Shown here one piece after another: positions 56,048 through 64,000 of a DNA stretch of 64,000 nt. Source of the DNA: Gemmatimonadota bacterium (GTDB lineage Bacteria > Gemmatimonadota > Gemmatimonadetes > Palauibacterales > Palauibacteraceae). The DNA is taken from the NCBI GenBank assembly GCA_022826685.1, contig JAJDUL010000009.1, positions 1 through 64,000 of the forward strand, written 5' to 3'. The translations under genes and the position numbers were made by a program. Position 1 is the stretch's first letter. Every line of letters begins with the position of its first letter. Below the pieces are notes generated by a model that did no database searches, had not been told where the DNA came from, and worked only from the letters and a program-made list of their open reading frames with translations.

Positions 56048-58963
56048 TCAATTACCGGGATCGCGGCGGTCACGCGTCGTCGACTGGCGAGACCGGCCCG
56101 GCACCCTCCAGTGGTCCGCCGAAGGAAGCCCTCGGGAGACCAGCACCTCGAGGTCGACCGCGTCCGGAAGGATGGCTGCGATGGAGGCCGGATCCGCCGC
56201 GGCTCCGGCCAGCGTGCCGCGGCCGTCATCGGTACCGTCGAAGCTCGCGAGGTCGCGCACGATCCCGCGTACCCGGCCTGTCCGGGGGTCGCGGAGGATC
56301 GCGGCCGTCGGACCGCTCGCACGGCTCAGCGTCGCGATCCCCCCGGGCGCCTGGAGCACCACTGTTGCCAGCCGGTCCGCCCACGCCGGCGACACGGGCA
56401 ACGCGAAGGCGAATCCCGACTCCCCGTCTCCGTCCGCAATCTCCTGAGGGTCGAAGCGCAGCGAGAACAACTCTTCTCGCGCGACGCTCAGCCCGGTCAG
56501 CGTGTACGGCCCGCCGGACCGGGGGAGCGTCGGCGGAGCGTCGACGACGAAGGCCGGCTCCAGGTACGGCACGCCGTCGGAGTCGGCGCCGCCCCACAGC
56601 AGGAGGATCCGCGCGACGTTGGCGGCCGCGGTCTCACCCTCCTCGCGAAGGCGGTGGTCGAACGCCTTGCTGAAGCTGAAATCGCCGATCCAGCGCGGCC
56701 GGCAATAGGACATCAGGTCGGGGGAATGGGGACCGACGAGTGAACTGTCGGCACTGTTGAAGCCCCACACGCCAATCGTTCCGTCCCTGGTCGGGAAGGC
56801 GGGATCGGGGCCTCCGGCCCCTCCGCAGGGGGCATGCCGGAGGCTCATGTTGTGTCCGAGTTCATGCGCGATCGTACTGGCGCGAACGCGCGAGAAACTG
56901 GCCCGGCCGGGAAGCATCCCTCGACCCGCACTTCTCAACTCCTCTACGAGATACTGGGGTATCCCGCCCATATAGTAGCCTGTTCCGCCCTCCAATACGC
57001 GAATCGCCTGGATTTCGACGAGCAACTCGGTGCTTGTTCGAGCCGAGGTGTACACCACTTCGTGCAAGGCGACGGTGAAGTCGGCGGCGGGCAACCACTG
57101 TCGGGCACCCGAGAACAGCGAGTCGTCTTCCGTCAGGCCCCCGACGCGGCTCAGAAACTCGCCGGACTCCCGGGCGGCACGGACGACGGGCAGATACGTG
57201 AGGTGAAGCGCCGGTGCCACTCGCACGTCGATGGCCTGCCGTCCGGTGGCCGGGATCCGCTTCGCGGTTCCGAGGTCGGGTCCGTGTGTGTTCTCCGGGT
57301 CGACCTCCACCACGAGTTCCAGACCGGGCTGAACGACTTCCGCCGGGATCGCGACGTTCGCCGACGCGTCGAGCCGACCTTCTTCCACTCGGGACGGAAC
57401 CGTGCCTGCCGAGCTGGGAATGTCCACGGTGTGGATCTCGGCGTCCTCCAGGTAGAAGCTCGCGCGCACGGGCGGAAAACCGACCGTGGCCCCGTCCGGA
57501 GCGGTGAGGAACACGCGAAGCAGGGCCGGCCGGCCCGCCACCAGCGGAACCGGGAACTCGAACGACTGCACGGCCTGCGTAAGGTACACGGGCGCTACGT
57601 CGTTCTCGCAACGGGGCACGCGCGGGGCTCGCAGCGTACCGAGCCAGGCCTGAAAGTCCGGATCCGCGGGCGCGCACAGCGCCGTGCCGCCGGCGCTGAG
57701 CGTCGTGAGTTGCGCGAGATCCTTGAGGCCGACCGGGAGCAGGCCCGACAGCTGGGGGTTGCCGTTCACGGCCAGCGTCCTCAGTGCGACGAGGGCGGAC
57801 AGCTCCGCCGGGACCGGGCCCGACAGGTCGTTCTGTGCGAGCGAGAGTTGCTCGAGACGCTCCAGGTTGCCCAGGCTCGCCGGGATGGGGCCGCTCAGAA
57901 CGTTGCGCTCCAGCCTCAGTTCCGTGAGCCGCGCGAGGTCGCCGAGTGCGGCAGGGATCGAGCCCCCGAGTTCGTTGGACCACAGCTCCAGGGTCCGGAG
58001 TTGCGAGAGCCCGCCCATCTGGGGCGGAATCGGACCCGTCAGCGCGTTGCGGGCGAGGTGCAGGTCCCTGAGCTGGGGGAGGCGGCCGATCTCGGGCGGA
58101 ATCGGACCCGTCAGATCGTTGTAGGCCAGCCGCAGCTCCCTGAGCGCCGCGAGGTCGCCGAGCTCCGCGGGGATCGAACCTTCAAGGTCGTTGGCCCACA
58201 GTTCCAAGGTCCGGAGTTGCGAGAGGCGGCCGATCTCGGGCGGGATCGGACCCGTCAGATCGTTGCCGCCGGCGATCAACTCTCTGAGCCTCGATAGGCG
58301 GCCGATCTCGGGCGGGACCGGACCCGTCAGGTCGTTGTTGCTCAGCCACAATCGGTCAAGTGCTGCGAGGTCCCCGAGTTCGGGGGGGATCGAGCCCTCG
58401 AGGTCGTTGGACCACACCCCCAGGCCTCGGAGTGCCGAGAGCCTGCCGATCTCGGGCGGAATCGGACCCGTCAGCGCGTTGTTGCTGACGTGCAACTCCG
58501 TGAGGCGAGAGAGGCGGCCGATCTGAAGCGGGATGCTGCCCTCGAGGCCGTTGGACCACAGCGACAGTGTTCGGAGTTCCGCGAGGCCGCCGATCTCCGG
58601 TGGAATCGGACCCGTCAGCGCGTTCTTGCCGAGGTCCAGATCCGTAAGTCTGGCGAGGTGGCCGATCTGGGGCGGGATCCGGCCCTCGAGGTCGTTGTCT
58701 CGAAGTCGGAGCTCCGTGACGCGGCCGTCGGCGTCGGTATTCACTCCATACCAGAGAGTAAGCGGTACGTCGTTGAGCCAGTGTCTGCTGTTCTTCCAAC
58801 CCGCACCGTTCGTCGCCTCGTAGAGAGCGGTGAGGGCCGCTCGATCGGTCGATGGGTCGGTCGACTCCGGTATCCCGGGCGGAAGCTCGGTCGGGCCGAA
58901 ATCCCCGCAGGCCAGGAGGGGCAGGAGGAGGACCGGGACCGCGCGGAATCCGCGGACGCGCAT
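56048..58963 (-). CDS. LRR lipoprotein with a metzincin-like peptidase domain (copy 2)
   Basis: The frame is open further upstream, but ATG 58963 begins a lipoprotein signal (RAVPVLLLPLLAC), giving 971 residues. About fourteen plant-type LRRs of 24 residues follow (for example LTGPIPPEIGRLSQLRTLEL). A linker ends in ALCAPADPDF. The peptidase domain starts near VYLTQAVQSFEFPVPLVAG. The zinc site is HELGHNMSLRH and the candidate Met-turn is LMSYC. The last domain carries GVPYLEPAFVVDAPPTLPRSGG. It lacks the Ig/BIG2 domains of the 8815 copy. It lies 23 bases downstream of its closest relative. Confidence 0.88.
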   Translation of the reverse strand: MRVRGFRAVPVLLLPLLACGDFGPTELPPGIPESTDPSTDRAALTALYEATNGAGWKNSRHWLNDVPLTLWYGVNTDADGRVTELRLRDNDLEGRIPPQIGHLARLTDLDLGKNALTGPIPPEIGGLAELRTLSLWSNGLEGSIPLQIGRLSRLTELHVSNNALTGPIPPEIGRLSALRGLGVWSNDLEGSIPPELGDLAALDRLWLSNNDLTGPVPPEIGRLSRLRELIAGGNDLTGPIPPEIGRLSQLRTLELWANDLEGSIPAELGDLAALRELRLAYNDLTGPIPPEIGRLPQLRDLHLARNALTGPIPPQMGGLSQLRTLELWSNELGGSIPAALGDLARLTELRLERNVLSGPIPASLGNLERLEQLSLAQNDLSGPVPAELSALVALRTLAVNGNPQLSGLLPVGLKDLAQLTTLSAGGTALCAPADPDFQAWLGTLRAPRVPRCENDVAPVYLTQAVQSFEFPVPLVAGRPALLRVFLTAPDGATVGFPPVRASFYLEDAEIHTVDIPSSAGTVPSRVEEGRLDASANVAIPAEVVQPGLELVVEVDPENTHGPDLGTAKRIPATGRQAIDVRVAPALHLTYLPVVRAARESGEFLSRVGGLTEDDSLFSGARQWLPAADFTVALHEVVYTSARTSTELLVEIQAIRVLEGGTGYYMGGIPQYLVEELRSAGRGMLPGRASFSRVRASTIAHELGHNMSLRHAPCGGAGGPDPAFPTRDGTIGVWGFNSADSSLVGPHSPDLMSYCRPRWIGDFSFSKAFDHRLREEGETAAANVARILLLWGGADSDGVPYLEPAFVVDAPPTLPRSGGPYTLTGLSVAREELFSLRFDPQEIADGDGESGFAFALPVSPAWADRLATVVLQAPGGIATLSRASGPTAAILRDPRTGRVRGIVRDLASFDGTDDGRGTLAGAAADPASIAAILPDAVDLEVLVSRGLPSADHWRVPGRSRQSTTRDRRDPGN
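57720..58720 (-). repeat. 72-bp tandem repeats encoding LRRs
   Basis: About fourteen imperfect 72-bp units in phase with the gene encode 24-residue LRRs. Alternate units (EGSIP and TGPIP types) are more alike than neighbours, so two-unit (144-bp) duplications probably made the array. Unequal crossing over could change the copy number. Confidence 0.75.
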
Positions 58964-58986
58964 CGCCTGCCGGCGGCCGGCCTCGA

Positions 58987-61872
58987 TCAGCGTCTCCACT
59001 GTTCCGCCTCCGGGAGACCGCGGGAGACCAGGATCTCGAAATCCACCCCGGCTCCGGCGAGCGTACCGCGACCGCCCTGGCCGCCGTCGAGGCTCGCGAG
59101 GTCGCGCAGGATCCCGCGGATCCGGCCCGTCCGCGGGTCGCGGAGGATCGCCGCGGGCGGACCGCTCGCACCGCTCAGCGTCGCCATCCCTCCGGGCGCG
59201 GAGAGCACCACCGTCGCCAGCCTGTCCCCCCACGCCGCCGACACGGGCAGTGCGAAGGCGAACCCCGACTCGCCGTCGCTGTCCCCGTCCGCGATCTCCA
59301 GCATGTCGAAGTTCAGCGAGAACAGCGTCTCGCCGTCGGCGGCCGTCCCGGTGAGCGTGTACGGCCCCCCCGATCGGGGCAGCTCCGGCGGAGCGTCGAC
59401 GACGAAGGCCGGCTCCAGGAACGGCACGCCGTCGGCGTCGGCGCCGCCCCACAGCAGGAGGGTCCGCGCGGCATTGGCCCGCGCGGCCGCCTCGCCCTCC
59501 GCTTCGCCCTCCTCGCGAAGGCGGTGGTCGAACGCCTTGCTGAAGCTGAAATCGCCGATCCAGCGCGGCCGGCAATAGGACATCAGGTCGGGGTAATGGG
59601 GACCCACAAGTGAACTGTCCGCACTGTTGAAGCCCCACGCACCGATGGTTCCGCCGCTGTTCGGGTAGGCGGGATCCGGACCGCCGGCGCCCCCGCAGGG
59701 GGCATGCCGGAGGCTCATGTTGTGTCCGAGTTCGTGCGCCACCGTCGAGGAGTCGAGACGCGAGATGCTGATCCGGCCGCCGATGGTTCCCCGACCCCCG
59801 ATGTTCAAGTCGTCTGTGAGGTAGGGGGGCAGCCCGCCCATGTAGTAGCCGGTTCCGCCCTCGACCACGCGAATCGCGCCGATCTCCGTCATCAACGCAG
59901 TGCTCGTCTGCGCCGTGGTGTAGATCGCCTCGCGCACGTCCACGGTGAACTCGGCGATGGGCAGCCACTGTCGCGCCGGCCCGAACAGAGTGTCGTCTTC
60001 CGTCAGATCCCGGACGCGACTCAGAAAGTCGTCGGACGGCTCCGCGGGGCGGACGACGGGCAGATACGTAAGGTGCAGCGGAGGCAGCGTTCGCGCGTCG
60101 ATGGCCTTGCGGCCGGTCCCGGGGATCCGCCTTGCGATGCCGGGGCCGAGGCCGAGCGTTTCGTCCGGGTCGACCTCGACCACGAGTTCCAGGCCGGGCT
60201 GAACGACTCCGGCCGGGATCGCCACATTCGCCGACGTGTCGAGCCTGCCCTCCTCCACCCGGTACGGAACCGTCCCCGCCGGGACCGCGATGTCGACGGT
60301 GTGCACCTCCTCGTCCTCCAGGTAGAATCGCGCGCGTACAGGCGGAAAGGCGACCGATTCCCCGGCTGGAGCCGTGAGGAACACGCGCAGCAGGGCCGGA
60401 CGGTCCGCCACCAGGGGAACCGGGAACCGGAACGACTGCACGGCCTGCGTCAGGTAGGCGGGCGACAGCTCGTTCTCGCAGAGAGCCACACGCTGGCTCT
60501 GCAGCGCACCGAGCCAGGCCAGGAATGCGGGATCGGCGGGTGCGCACAGGCCCGTGCCGCCGGCATGAAACGTGGTGAGGCTCCCCAGGTCCTTCAGGCC
60601 CGCCGGGAGAACTCCCGACAGGTACGGGTTCGCGTTCAGGTACAGTTCCGTCAGCGCAACGAGACCGGACAGTTCCGCCGGCACCGGGCCCGACAGCCCG
60701 TTGTGCGAGAGAATGAGCTCGTTGAGCGACGGCAGTCTTCCCAGACTGGCGGGGATCGGGCCGGTCAGTTCGTTGTTCTCCAGCCTCAGCTCCCTGAGCG
60801 CCGCGAGGTCTCCGAAGGCCGGGGGGATCAAATCCGAGAGGCGGTTGCCCCAGAGTCCCAGGATCCGGAGTTCCGGGAGCCGGCCGATCTCCGGCGGGAT
60901 CGGACCGGTCAGGTCGTTACGGTTGGCGTAGAATTCATGCAGCCTGGAGAGGTCGCCGATCTCCGGCGGGATGGAGCCCGTCAGGTCGTTGTGGCCCAGG
61001 TACAGGATGCGAAGCTCGGAGAGTTGGCCGAGTTCGGGCGGGATCGAACCCGTCAGGTCGTTGTTCCACAGCGACAGCGTATCGAGTTGCGAAAGGCGGC
61101 CCAGTTCCGGCGGGATCCGACTCCTCAGATGGTTGTGCTCGAGACTCAATCGCCTGAGCGCGGAGAGGTCCCCGAGTTCGGAGGGGATCCGGCCCGAGAG
61201 GCCGTTCGACCCCAACCCCAGGGTCCGGAGTTCCGAGAGCCTGCCGAGTTCCGGAGGAATCGAACCCGTCAGCGCGTTGTCGTTGAGGTACAACTCGGTC
61301 AGCTTCGAGAGGTGGCCGATCACGATCGTGATCGAGCCCGCGAGATCGTTCTCGCCGAGGTGCAGTTTCGTGACGCGGCCATCGGCGTCGACTTCGACCC
61401 CGTGCCAGTCCGCGAGCGGCGCGTCGCTGAGCCAATTGCTCGCGTTCTCCCACGCCGTGCCGTTCATCGTCTCGTACACGGCCGTGAGGACGACCCGGTC
61501 CGTGGATGGGTTGTCGACGTGCACGGCCGCCGTCGCCGTGGCGGCGCCCGCCGTCGCCGTCACCGTCGTCTCCCCGCTCCCGACGGCCGTGATGAGCCCC
61601 TGCGCATCGACCGTCGCCGTGGAGGGATCGCCCGACCGCCAGGTCACCTCGACCCCGGGCAACGGGCGGGCGTTCCCGTCGCGGACGGTCGCGGTAAGGT
61701 GGAAGCTGGCGCCCCGCCACAGAATCACGGTGGAGGGGGCGATGCTGATCGACGCCGGCACGCCGGGCTGTTCCGGAGAACCGGGTGCAGGCTGCGTGGG
61801 GCCGTCGTCCCCGCAGGCCAGGAGAGGCAGGAGGAGGGCCGGGAGCGCACGAAACCCGCGGACGCTCCGCAT
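58987..61872 (-). CDS. LRR lipoprotein with a metzincin-like peptidase domain (copy 3)
   Basis: A 961-residue protein from ATG 61872. The lipoprotein signal ends LLPLLAC. One BIG2-like domain follows (residues about 35-118; SISIAPSTVILWRGASFHLTATV). About eleven plant-type LRRs come next, then GLCAPADPAF. The peptidase domain has HELGHNMSLRH and LMSYC. Sequence after the LRRs is nearly the same as in copy 2. It starts three bases after the stop of the PQQ-type dehydrogenase and precedes copy 2, forming one operon. A surface role in degrading or binding extracellular material is inferred. Confidence 0.88.
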   Translation of the reverse strand: MRSVRGFRALPALLLPLLACGDDGPTQPAPGSPEQPGVPASISIAPSTVILWRGASFHLTATVRDGNARPLPGVEVTWRSGDPSTATVDAQGLITAVGSGETTVTATAGAATATAAVHVDNPSTDRVVLTAVYETMNGTAWENASNWLSDAPLADWHGVEVDADGRVTKLHLGENDLAGSITIVIGHLSKLTELYLNDNALTGSIPPELGRLSELRTLGLGSNGLSGRIPSELGDLSALRRLSLEHNHLRSRIPPELGRLSQLDTLSLWNNDLTGSIPPELGQLSELRILYLGHNDLTGSIPPEIGDLSRLHEFYANRNDLTGPIPPEIGRLPELRILGLWGNRLSDLIPPAFGDLAALRELRLENNELTGPIPASLGRLPSLNELILSHNGLSGPVPAELSGLVALTELYLNANPYLSGVLPAGLKDLGSLTTFHAGGTGLCAPADPAFLAWLGALQSQRVALCENELSPAYLTQAVQSFRFPVPLVADRPALLRVFLTAPAGESVAFPPVRARFYLEDEEVHTVDIAVPAGTVPYRVEEGRLDTSANVAIPAGVVQPGLELVVEVDPDETLGLGPGIARRIPGTGRKAIDARTLPPLHLTYLPVVRPAEPSDDFLSRVRDLTEDDTLFGPARQWLPIAEFTVDVREAIYTTAQTSTALMTEIGAIRVVEGGTGYYMGGLPPYLTDDLNIGGRGTIGGRISISRLDSSTVAHELGHNMSLRHAPCGGAGGPDPAYPNSGGTIGAWGFNSADSSLVGPHYPDLMSYCRPRWIGDFSFSKAFDHRLREEGEAEGEAAARANAARTLLLWGGADADGVPFLEPAFVVDAPPELPRSGGPYTLTGTAADGETLFSLNFDMLEIADGDSDGESGFAFALPVSAAWGDRLATVVLSAPGGMATLSGASGPPAAILRDPRTGRIRGILRDLASLDGGQGGRGTLAGAGVDFEILVSRGLPEAEQWRR

Positions 61873-61875
61873 GGG

Positions 61876-63126
61876 CTACCGGCGGCCGGCCGGCACCAGT
61901 CGCACGATGCCGGTCGCGGGGCCGTCCACGTCCCGCGTCTCCCCGTCGATGGCGAGGTAGATGAACCCGTCCGGACCCTGCCGCACGTCCCGGATGCGGC
62001 CGATCCCCTGCAGCAGCGTCTCTTCGTGCATCACCTCCCGGCCCTCCATCCGCAGCCGGGCGAGGCGCCGGCCGCTCAGGCCGCCGACGAGCATGTCGCC
62101 GCACCACCCCGGGAACGCGTCGCCCGTGTAGAAGAGCATCCCGGAGACGCCGATGGAGGGGACCCAGATGTGCTCCGGCGGCTCCATCTCCTCCATGAGG
62201 GTCCCGGAATGGATCCGCGAGCCCGTTCGGTAGTTCACACCGTACCCCACGACGGGCCAGCCGTAGTTGAGCCCCGGCTCGATCAGGTTCAACTCGTCCC
62301 CGCCCTGCGGGCCGTGTTCGTTCTGCCACAGATCGCCGGTCTCGGGGTGGACGGCCATCCCCTGCGCGTTCCGGTGCCCCCACGTCCAGATCTCGGGGTG
62401 GATCTCCTCCCGGCTCACGAACGGGTTGTCGTCGGGTACTCGTCCGTCGTCGTGGATGCGGATCGTGCTGCCGTTGTGGTTGGACAGGTTCTGGGCGGGG
62501 TGCGCCTCCAGTTCGCCCGCCGGGGGCCACTGCCGGTCGCCCAGCGTCATGAACAGGTAACCGTCGTGGTCGAAGACGAGGCGCCCGCCCCACATCGAGC
62601 TGCGCTCCGTCCCGTTTCCGGGCGCGTCCGCGTGGAACAGCTCCTCGACGTCGCTCAGCCGGTCGTTCTCGAACCGGCCGCGGGCGATCGCGATCGTGCC
62701 CAGCGAATCGGGACCGGGCTTCACATAGCTCAGATAGAGGAGCCGGTTCGTCGCGAAGTCCGGGTGCAGGATCGCGTCGCGCAGGCCCGCCTGCTCGAAG
62801 CCGGCCATGGAACGGGCGCCGCGCCCGAGCGCCCGGATCGGCGGCAGGCCCTCGACGGAGTCCGGGAGCAGGACGCCGTCGCGGATGATGCGGAGCCGGC
62901 CGGGACGTTCCGTCACGAGGACGTCGCCCTCGGGCGTGAAGGCCATCGAGAACGGACGCACGAGGCCGTCCGCCACCTCTTCGACCCGGAAGTCGTGCAG
63001 CGCGGTCCGAACGACGCCGTCGTCGTCGCCTGGCGGATCTCCACCATCGGGCGCGCACGCGGTCACGGTCAGGGCGACGGTCAGGAGCGATGCGACGAGG
63101 AAACGGGAGCAGCTGGGATGGCTCAT
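61876..63126 (-). CDS. PQQ-dependent sugar dehydrogenase-type lipoprotein
   Basis: From ATG 63126 the protein has 416 residues; an ATG at 63159 is also possible. The signal ends LTVTAC. The six-bladed soluble glucose dehydrogenase fold (GSDH/YliI) is shown by VRPFSMAFTPEGDVLVTERPGRLRI, LHPDFATNRLLYLSYV, WTWGHRNAQGMAVHP and NEHGPQGGDELNLI. These carry the PQQ and calcium site residues of the family (the HRN and EHGPQGGDE blocks). It oxidises aldoses in the periplasm. Whether the cell makes PQQ is not shown here. It heads the LRR-peptidase operon. Confidence 0.92.
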   Translation of the reverse strand: MSHPSCSRFLVASLLTVALTVTACAPDGGDPPGDDDGVVRTALHDFRVEEVADGLVRPFSMAFTPEGDVLVTERPGRLRIIRDGVLLPDSVEGLPPIRALGRGARSMAGFEQAGLRDAILHPDFATNRLLYLSYVKPGPDSLGTIAIARGRFENDRLSDVEELFHADAPGNGTERSSMWGGRLVFDHDGYLFMTLGDRQWPPAGELEAHPAQNLSNHNGSTIRIHDDGRVPDDNPFVSREEIHPEIWTWGHRNAQGMAVHPETGDLWQNEHGPQGGDELNLIEPGLNYGWPVVGYGVNYRTGSRIHSGTLMEEMEPPEHIWVPSIGVSGMLFYTGDAFPGWCGDMLVGGLSGRRLARLRMEGREVMHEETLLQGIGRIRDVRQGPDGFIYLAIDGETRDVDGPATGIVRLVPAGRR

Positions 63127-63208
63127 GTGGGGATCGTTCGTCCGTGTCAGAGGAGTCATGCGGCCTCTATACTTATGGCGTCCCACGGGTGCCTGACAGG
63201 AGGTAGAC

Positions 63209-64000
63209 ATGCTTCGGACCGACAGCGTCACATCGACCCCGGCCGCCATTCCCGCCGCCCTCGCGATCGCGGCCGTTCTCGCGGCCGGCTGCGCGACCGA
63301 TGGCGGTGGAGACGCGACCGATGCCGTCGCCTACGAGGGGGCGCGCGTGATCGCGGGTGACGGTTCGGTCATCGAGTCCGGCGTATTCGTGGTCGAAGCC
63401 GGGCGGTTTGCCGCCGTCGGGGCGAGCGGCGAGGTCGAGGTGCCGGACGGCGCGGAGCGGGTGGACCTCTCCGGCAGGACGGTCATGCCCGCGCTCGTGA
63501 ACGCGCACCTCCACCTCTCCTCCGAACGCGACGAACGGATCGAGCAGCTGCAACACATGGCCTACTACGGGGCGGCGGCCGTCGTGAGCCTCGGCACCGA
63601 GACCGGCGGCATCGGGATCGAGATGCGCGACGAAGTCATCCCGGACGCGGCCCGCGCGAAGACGGCCGACCGCGGGATCACGATGCCGGAGCCCGGCCGC
63701 TCCGAGGCTCCCTACTGGGTCGAGACGGAGGAAGAGGCGCTGGCCGCGGTGCGGGAACTGGCGGAGCGGCAGGCCGACATCGTCAAGATCTGGGTCGACG
63801 ACCGCGGAGGGCGGTACGAGCAGCTGCCCCCGGAACTCTACGGCCCGATCATCGACGAGGCGCACCGGCACGGCCTCATGGTGACGGCGCACGTCTTCTA
63901 CCTGGAAGACGCCAAGGAGCTCCTGCGCGCGGGCGTAGACGTGTTCGCGCACGGCGTGCGGGACCTCGACGCGGACGACGAACTCATGGAACTCTGGGCC
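63209..64000 (+). CDS. lipoprotein amidohydrolase, cut by the right window edge
   Basis: The ATG at 63209 follows CAGGAGG. The product begins with a lipoprotein signal ending LAAGC. The metal-dependent hydrolase fold starts with YEGARVIAGDGSVIESGVF, then VMPALVNAHLHLSS (the HxH metal motif). DIVKIWVDDRG carries the Lys that is carboxylated in this family, and GLMVTAHVFY and DVFAHGV carry two more metal-binding His. At least 264 residues are present. It is an imidazolonepropionase/prolidase-like subtype; substrate unknown. It is divergent from the PQQ-type dehydrogenase. Confidence 0.92.
   Translation, partial: MLRTDSVTSTPAAIPAALAIAAVLAAGCATDGGGDATDAVAYEGARVIAGDGSVIESGVFVVEAGRFAAVGASGEVEVPDGAERVDLSGRTVMPALVNAHLHLSSERDERIEQLQHMAYYGAAAVVSLGTETGGIGIEMRDEVIPDAARAKTADRGITMPEPGRSEAPYWVETEEEALAAVRELAERQADIVKIWVDDRGGRYEQLPPELYGPIIDEAHRHGLMVTAHVFYLEDAKELLRAGVDVFAHGVRDLDADDELMELWA

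Noticed and set aside
57720-58720. Regular repeats that could be taken for a CRISPR array
   Set aside because: The 72-bp units are in phase with an LRR gene, vary in sequence and have no separate spacers.
59704-63360. 1218-codon plus-strand frame opposite LRR copy 3 and the PQQ-type dehydrogenase
   Set aside because: Antisense of genes with signal peptides, LRRs and zinc sites; no motif of its own.

Overview
The window is high-GC bacterial chromosome, dense in secreted proteins and lipoproteins. The gene set suggests a marine, probably host-associated member of the Gemmatimonadota or a related lineage. The signs are DUF1592/DUF1552 pairs, choice-of-anchor-B propellers, leucine-rich-repeat (LRR) metallopeptidases, a taurine dissimilation operon, ankyrin repeats and many decayed toxin-antitoxin pieces. 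No rRNA or marker gene is present, so the phylum is an inference. Abundant taurine and eukaryote-like repeat proteins would fit a sponge or other invertebrate symbiont.

Layout. 1-4.9 kb: a divergent pair of unknown genes around a palindrome, a DUF6526 protein, an SLC13 permease with four RCK_C domains, and a low-GC NYN-domain gene. 5.2-7.4 kb: a lipoprotein, a small soluble protein and a lipoprotein-type ureohydrolase in one operon. 7.5-14.5 kb: a LuxR regulator divergent from the first LRR metallopeptidase, then a lipoprotein serpin and two small genes. 14.5-22.6 kb: a decayed accessory zone with antitoxin fragments, a serine-protease-like lipoprotein, and a two-component system destroyed by a complete 2731-bp IS1595-family element carrying five passenger genes. 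It ends with an erm-like gene fragment and a HigA-FitA antitoxin pair without a visible toxin. 22.7-30.5 kb: an iron-related block with a TonB-dependent receptor and an HhH lipoprotein/PepSY/ABC gene set, each preceded by a Fur-like box, with an Erm-like methyltransferase between them. 30.6-34.3 kb: an XRE regulator, a CPBP protease, an SDR, an M20 hydrolase and a vapBC locus whose toxin is cut to 20 codons.

34.4-41.2 kb: a tightly coupled operon xsc-tpa-(4Fe-4S oxidoreductase)-(DUF3667), divergent from an AGCS symporter. Tpa turns taurine and pyruvate into sulfoacetaldehyde and alanine, and Xsc turns sulfoacetaldehyde and phosphate into acetyl phosphate and sulfite. 41.2-53.8 kb: seven same-strand genes, overlapping or nearly so, all apparently exported: DUF1592-type cytochrome, Tat-exported DUF1552 protein, ankyrin protein, NHL propeller, two choice-of-anchor-B propellers and an S9 peptidase. 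53.9-63.2 kb: small genes, a six-bladed propeller behind a secreted Cys-rich peptide, two more LRR metallopeptidases and a PQQ-type sugar dehydrogenase. The window ends inside a lipoprotein amidohydrolase.

The most system-like candidates are the seven-gene exported operon, the LRR-metallopeptidase family (three intact copies and one tail remnant), the Cys-rich peptide/propeller pair and the cargo-carrying IS1595 element.
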